Origin: Mycolicibacterium setense
GTDB taxonomy: Bacteria; Actinomycetota; Actinomycetes; Mycobacteriales; Mycobacteriaceae
DNA: 64,000 nucleotides
Assembly (NCBI RefSeq): GCF_000805385.1
Contig: NZ_JTJW01000008.1
Coordinates: 434,001 to 498,000, forward strand
Direction: 5' to 3'
Positions 60,995-64,000 of this stretch are shown here, piece by piece. Under the pieces are notes generated by a model, which was not told the DNA's origin, did not search any database, and saw only the letters and a list, made by a program, of their open reading frames with translations. The translations under genes were made by a program, and so were the position numbers. Each line of letters begins with the position of its first letter. Position 1 is the first letter of the stretch.

Positions 60995-61969
60995 CTAGAC
61001 CTCACCCTCCTCGATCACAACCATGTCGCTACGGCCGGCGTCGGTCCAGGCGACCCAGGGTGCGGAGTGGAAGTACTGCAGCGCCAATGCTTCTCCGACA
61101 TCCCGGCAGGTCTTCTGCAAACCGGCCAGCCGGGTGTCCAGGGATTCCAGCAGGGCGCCCGGCGGCAAGAACTCGAGTTCACTGCGGGCCCGGCCCAACA
61201 ACCGCTGAGCCTCGGCAGTGGCGCCCAGACGGTCGTGCGGACGGTTGAGCACCTCGTCGAGACTGTGTTCGGCCAACCGCAACGAAAAGAAGATCGAACG
61301 CGGAAACAACCGGTCCAGCAACATGAACTCGACCACCCGACCGGCGTCGAGCACGCCACGGTACGTGCGCAGGTACGTGTCATGCGCGCCGGCCGAACGC
61401 AACAACGTGACCCAGGCCGGCGACGACGCGCTGTCACCCACCCGCGACAGCAGCAACCGGACCATCATGTCCACCCGCTCGATGGCGCGACCCAACAACA
61501 TGAACCGGTAGCCATCGTCGCGGCTCAAGGTCGAATCGGCGAGCCCGGCGAACATCGCCGCGCGCCCCTCGACATAGGACAGGAACTCGTGGGGCCCTAG
61601 GCGTTTGGCCGCGCGTTCACGCTCGGCGAGCGCGTTGTAGGTGGTGTTGAGGCACTCCCAGATCTCGGTCGAGGTGACTTCGCGTGCACCTCGGGCGTTT
61701 TCGCGTGCCGCCGATATCGAATCGACGATCGAAATGCCGCTGCTGTCCCGGCTGAACGCCACAATATCGGTCAACGACCACACATCCAGACGCTGCGCGG
61801 GCGGCTCGATGCCGAGCACCCGCAACAGCGTGCGTGAGGCGATATCCGGATCGACGCTCGAATCCTCCAACAGCTGATGCACCGTGACATCGAGGATGCG
61901 CGCGGTGTCGTCGGCCCGTTCCACATAACGTCCGATCCAGTACAGCGACTCGGCATTGCGTGCCAGCAT
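60995..61969 (-). CDS. Alpha-E domain protein (Rv2410c-like)
   Basis: This 324-aa all-helical protein begins with the family signature MLARNAESLYWIGRYVERADDTARILDVT (read as consecutive short motifs). No catalytic residues are known. It is the middle gene of the ATP-grasp / alpha-E / transglutaminase operon, 16 bp after the ATP-grasp gene. Confidence 0.9.
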   Translation of the reverse strand: MLARNAESLYWIGRYVERADDTARILDVTVHQLLEDSSVDPDIASRTLLRVLGIEPPAQRLDVWSLTDIVAFSRDSSGISIVDSISAARENARGAREVTSTEIWECLNTTYNALAERERAAKRLGPHEFLSYVEGRAAMFAGLADSTLSRDDGYRFMLLGRAIERVDMMVRLLLSRVGDSASSPAWVTLLRSAGAHDTYLRTYRGVLDAGRVVEFMLLDRLFPRSIFFSLRLAEHSLDEVLNRPHDRLGATAEAQRLLGRARSELEFLPPGALLESLDTRLAGLQKTCRDVGEALALQYFHSAPWVAWTDAGRSDMVVIEEGEV

Positions 61970-61985
61970 CTACGCGCACCCCCTC

Positions 61986-63647
61986 CTACTGTTGTTGTTG
62001 TTCGGACGAACCATCAGGTGCCCCATCACCTTTGGGGCCTTTCACAGACTCGGGCAGCGACCGCACCACCTCTGCGGCGGCCAGCTCGCGATCGGCCGCC
62101 GACGTCCGAGACGCGAGCACCCACGTGTCCTTGGAACCGCCGCCCTGGCTGGAGTTCACCACCAGCGACCCGTCGGGCAACGCCACCCGGGTCAGGCCGC
62201 CGGGCAGGACCCAGACGTCGTTGCCGTCGTTGACCGCGAACGGGCGCAGGTCCACGTGCCGAGGCGCCAGCGTGTTCCCGATCTGGGTGGGCACCGTGGA
62301 CAACTGCATCACCGGCTGGGCGATCCAACCGCGCGGGTCATTGCGGATCTTCTTGCTGATCGTGGTCAATTCCTTGGCCGAGGCGTCCGGACCGAAAACG
62401 ATGCCGTAGCCGCCCGAGCCCTCCACCGGTTTGATGACCAGTTCGTCGATCCGGTCGAGCACTTCCTCCCGTTCGGCGTCCAACCAACAGCGGTAGGTGT
62501 CGACGTTCGCCAGGATCGGCTTCTCGCCCAGGTAGTACTGAATGATGGTCGGCACGTAGGTGTAGACGAGCTTGTCGTCCCCGACCCCATTGCCCACCGC
62601 ACTGGAGATCACGACGTTTCCGGCGCGGGCCGCATTGAGCAGCCCGGCCACCCCGAGCACCGAGTCGGGACGGAACTGCATCGGGTCGAGGAAGGTGTCA
62701 TCGATACGGCGGTAGATCACGTCGACCTGGCGCTCGCCCTCGGTGGTGCGCATGTAGACGGCGTTGTCGCGGCAGAACAGATCGCGGCCCTCGACCAACT
62801 CCACACCCATCTGCCGGGCCAGCAGCGAGTGCTCGAAGTAGGCCGAGTTGTAGACGCCGGGGGTGAGCACCACGACGGTGGGGTCGGCGACGTTGGTGGG
62901 TGCGGCGTTACGCAGCGCCCGCAGCAGGTGCGACGCGTAGTCGCCGACCGCGCGCACCCGATGGGTGGCGAACAGGTTCGGGAAGACGCGCGCCATGGTG
63001 CGCCGGTTCTCCATCACATAGGACACCCCCGACGGCGACCGCAGGTTGTCCTCCAGCACCCGGAAGTCGCCCTTGTCGTCGCGGATGAGGTCGATGCCGG
63101 CGACGTGGATGCGCACCCCGTTGGGCGGGACGATGCCGGCGGCTTCACGGTGGAAGTGTTCACACGACGTGACGAGGCGGCGCGGGATCACGCCGTCGCG
63201 CAGGATCTCCTGCTCGCCGTAGATGTCGTCGAGGTAGCACTCCAGTGCCTTGACCCGTTGCGTGATGCCGCGTTCCAGCCGCGACCATTCGGCCGCAGAG
63301 ATCACCCGCGGCACCAGGTCGAGTGGGAACGGTCGCTCCTGACCGGACAACGAGAACGTGATTCCCTGGTCGATGAACGCCCGGCCCAGCGCATCGGACC
63401 GCGATTGCAGTTCCCCGGCGTCGGACGGAGCAAGCTCGGCGAAGATGCCCTTGTACGGGCCGCGCACGTTGCCAGAGGTGTCGAACATCTCGTCGAAGGC
63501 CTGCGAGTACCGGCCCAGCCGGTTGTAACCGTCGAAGATGCCCTGATGTTTGGCACGTCGCGTCGAAGCGGCGCGCTGCCCGGCCGACCTCGACCCGTTC
63601 GGCTCGGCTGCTGGGGTACGGACGGATCTCGGGGTCACTCTCCTCAT
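61986..63647 (-). CDS. Circularly permuted ATP-grasp protein (Rv2411c-like)
   Basis: This 553-aa protein of the CP_ATPgrasp family is a predicted ATP-dependent carboxylate-amine ligase. It shows YNRLGRYSQAFDEMFDTSG near the start, RIHVAGIDLIRDDKGDFRVL, EDNLRSPSGVSYVMENRR and VIKPVEGSGGYGIVFGP with the ATP-binding lysine/glycine loop. It ends in a Gln run (SSEQQQQ). ATG 63647 is taken; GTG 63638 sits too close to GAGGAGA but is possible. It is the first gene of the three-gene operon. Confidence 0.9.
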   Translation of the reverse strand: MRRVTPRSVRTPAAEPNGSRSAGQRAASTRRAKHQGIFDGYNRLGRYSQAFDEMFDTSGNVRGPYKGIFAELAPSDAGELQSRSDALGRAFIDQGITFSLSGQERPFPLDLVPRVISAAEWSRLERGITQRVKALECYLDDIYGEQEILRDGVIPRRLVTSCEHFHREAAGIVPPNGVRIHVAGIDLIRDDKGDFRVLEDNLRSPSGVSYVMENRRTMARVFPNLFATHRVRAVGDYASHLLRALRNAAPTNVADPTVVVLTPGVYNSAYFEHSLLARQMGVELVEGRDLFCRDNAVYMRTTEGERQVDVIYRRIDDTFLDPMQFRPDSVLGVAGLLNAARAGNVVISSAVGNGVGDDKLVYTYVPTIIQYYLGEKPILANVDTYRCWLDAEREEVLDRIDELVIKPVEGSGGYGIVFGPDASAKELTTISKKIRNDPRGWIAQPVMQLSTVPTQIGNTLAPRHVDLRPFAVNDGNDVWVLPGGLTRVALPDGSLVVNSSQGGGSKDTWVLASRTSAADRELAAAEVVRSLPESVKGPKGDGAPDGSSEQQQQ

Positions 63648-63774
63648 GGTGCCGCACCGGGCCGTGTTTCGCCGGGTCAACCGAGTAGCCCGTTTCGGCA
63701 GGCCAAAGGGCGGTTGGGGTGGTATGAGGCCGGAAAAACAACGCGTGGGCGGCCACCGCTTCGGCAGCGCCATT

Positions 63775-63804
63775 TTGGGAGTTCAGATGTCTCGCTGGTA
63801 CCCT
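63775..63804 (+). promoter_or_regulatory. Candidate rpsT promoter
   Basis: TTGGGA (63775-63780) and TACCCT (63799-63804) are spaced 18 bp apart, about 80 bp before rpsT. Confidence 0.4.
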
Positions 63805-63884
63805 GAACAGTCGCTGCCCGCAGTGCGGGTGTGCGCACCCAGACTTCGGTAACCCCAGCTAGAGAACTACGAAGGAATTTTTAC

Positions 63885-64000
63885 GTGGCCAACATCAAGT
63901 CGCAGGAAAAGCGCATCCTCACCAACGAGCGTCGTCGGCTGCGGAACCAGTCGGTGAAGTCGTCGCTGCGTACGGCTGTGCGTAGCTTCCGCGAGGCCAT
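63885..64000 (+). CDS. rpsT: 30S ribosomal protein S20, 5' part
   Basis: The first 38 codons of bS20 (MANIKSQEKRILTNERRRLR, then NQSVKSSLRTAVRSFREA) are visible before the window ends. GTG 63885 follows GAAGGA (63871-63876). S20 binds 16S rRNA early in 30S assembly. The position after the ATP-grasp operon matches Rv2412. Confidence 0.97.
   Translation, partial: MANIKSQEKRILTNERRRLRNQSVKSSLRTAVRSFREA

Overview
The window comes from a fast-growing mycobacterium (Mycolicibacterium type). DNA is GC-rich, with many GTG starts and ATGA/GTGA stop-start overlaps. Gene order follows the M. tuberculosis stretch from phoH1 (Rv2368c) to rpsT (Rv2412), with insertions and losses. Species cannot be fixed from the sequence. 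A 6-methylsalicylate-synthase-like PKS inside the mycobactin locus points to a species making ring-methylated mycobactins (F/H/P type); that is inference.

Layout. (1) 1-5347: phoH (partial, interrupted by an intein), a proline-rich membrane protein, rsmE, dnaJ2, hrcA and a small conserved gene. (2) 5358-34819: the mycobactin locus. A tightly coupled minus-strand operon runs mbtB, a vestigial adenylation-domain gene, mbtT, mbtC, mbtD, mbtE, mbtF, mbtG, mbtH. mbtA is divergent from mbtB across two tandem IdeR-like boxes. An iterative type I PKS converges on mbtA, and mbtI follows. IdeR-like boxes precede mbtA/mbtB, the vestigial A gene, the PKS and, more weakly, mbtI. (3) 34956-39652: hemW-like gene, then sulfite and APS reduction (sirA, cysH, chelatase) behind a leaderless Cys-rich leader peptide. 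(4) 39663-44230: a sulfide-detoxification operon (cstB, sqr, rhodanese, tauE, cstR) with ATACCC-type operators. (5) 44218-48325: sulfate ABC transporter (subI, cysT, cysW, cysA), also behind a candidate leaderless Cys leader peptide. (6) 48369-59601: two tiny membrane proteins, trehalase-type GH15, ANTAR protein, AhpD-like and cupin genes around more ATACCC operators, methyltransferase, MDR oxidoreductase, lepA, PemK-like protein, DUF6480-like protein, GNAT, CBS, RNase Z and a membrane protein. (7) 59677-64000: marR, then the transglutaminase / alpha-E / ATP-grasp operon, and the start of rpsT.

How they fit. MbtI supplies salicylate, and the PKS probably supplies 6-methylsalicylate. MbtA adenylates the aryl acid and loads MbtB, then MbtB-F with MbtC/D build the backbone, and MbtG hydroxylates lysine. 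Sulfate uptake and reduction are set to respond to cysteine through leader-peptide attenuation, while CstR would switch on persulfide and sulfide disposal. The most unusual items are the PKS in the siderophore locus, the free-standing and fused vestigial adenylation domains, the internal IdeR-box pair, the PhoH intein, and in-frame 27-bp repeats in mbtB and mbtG.
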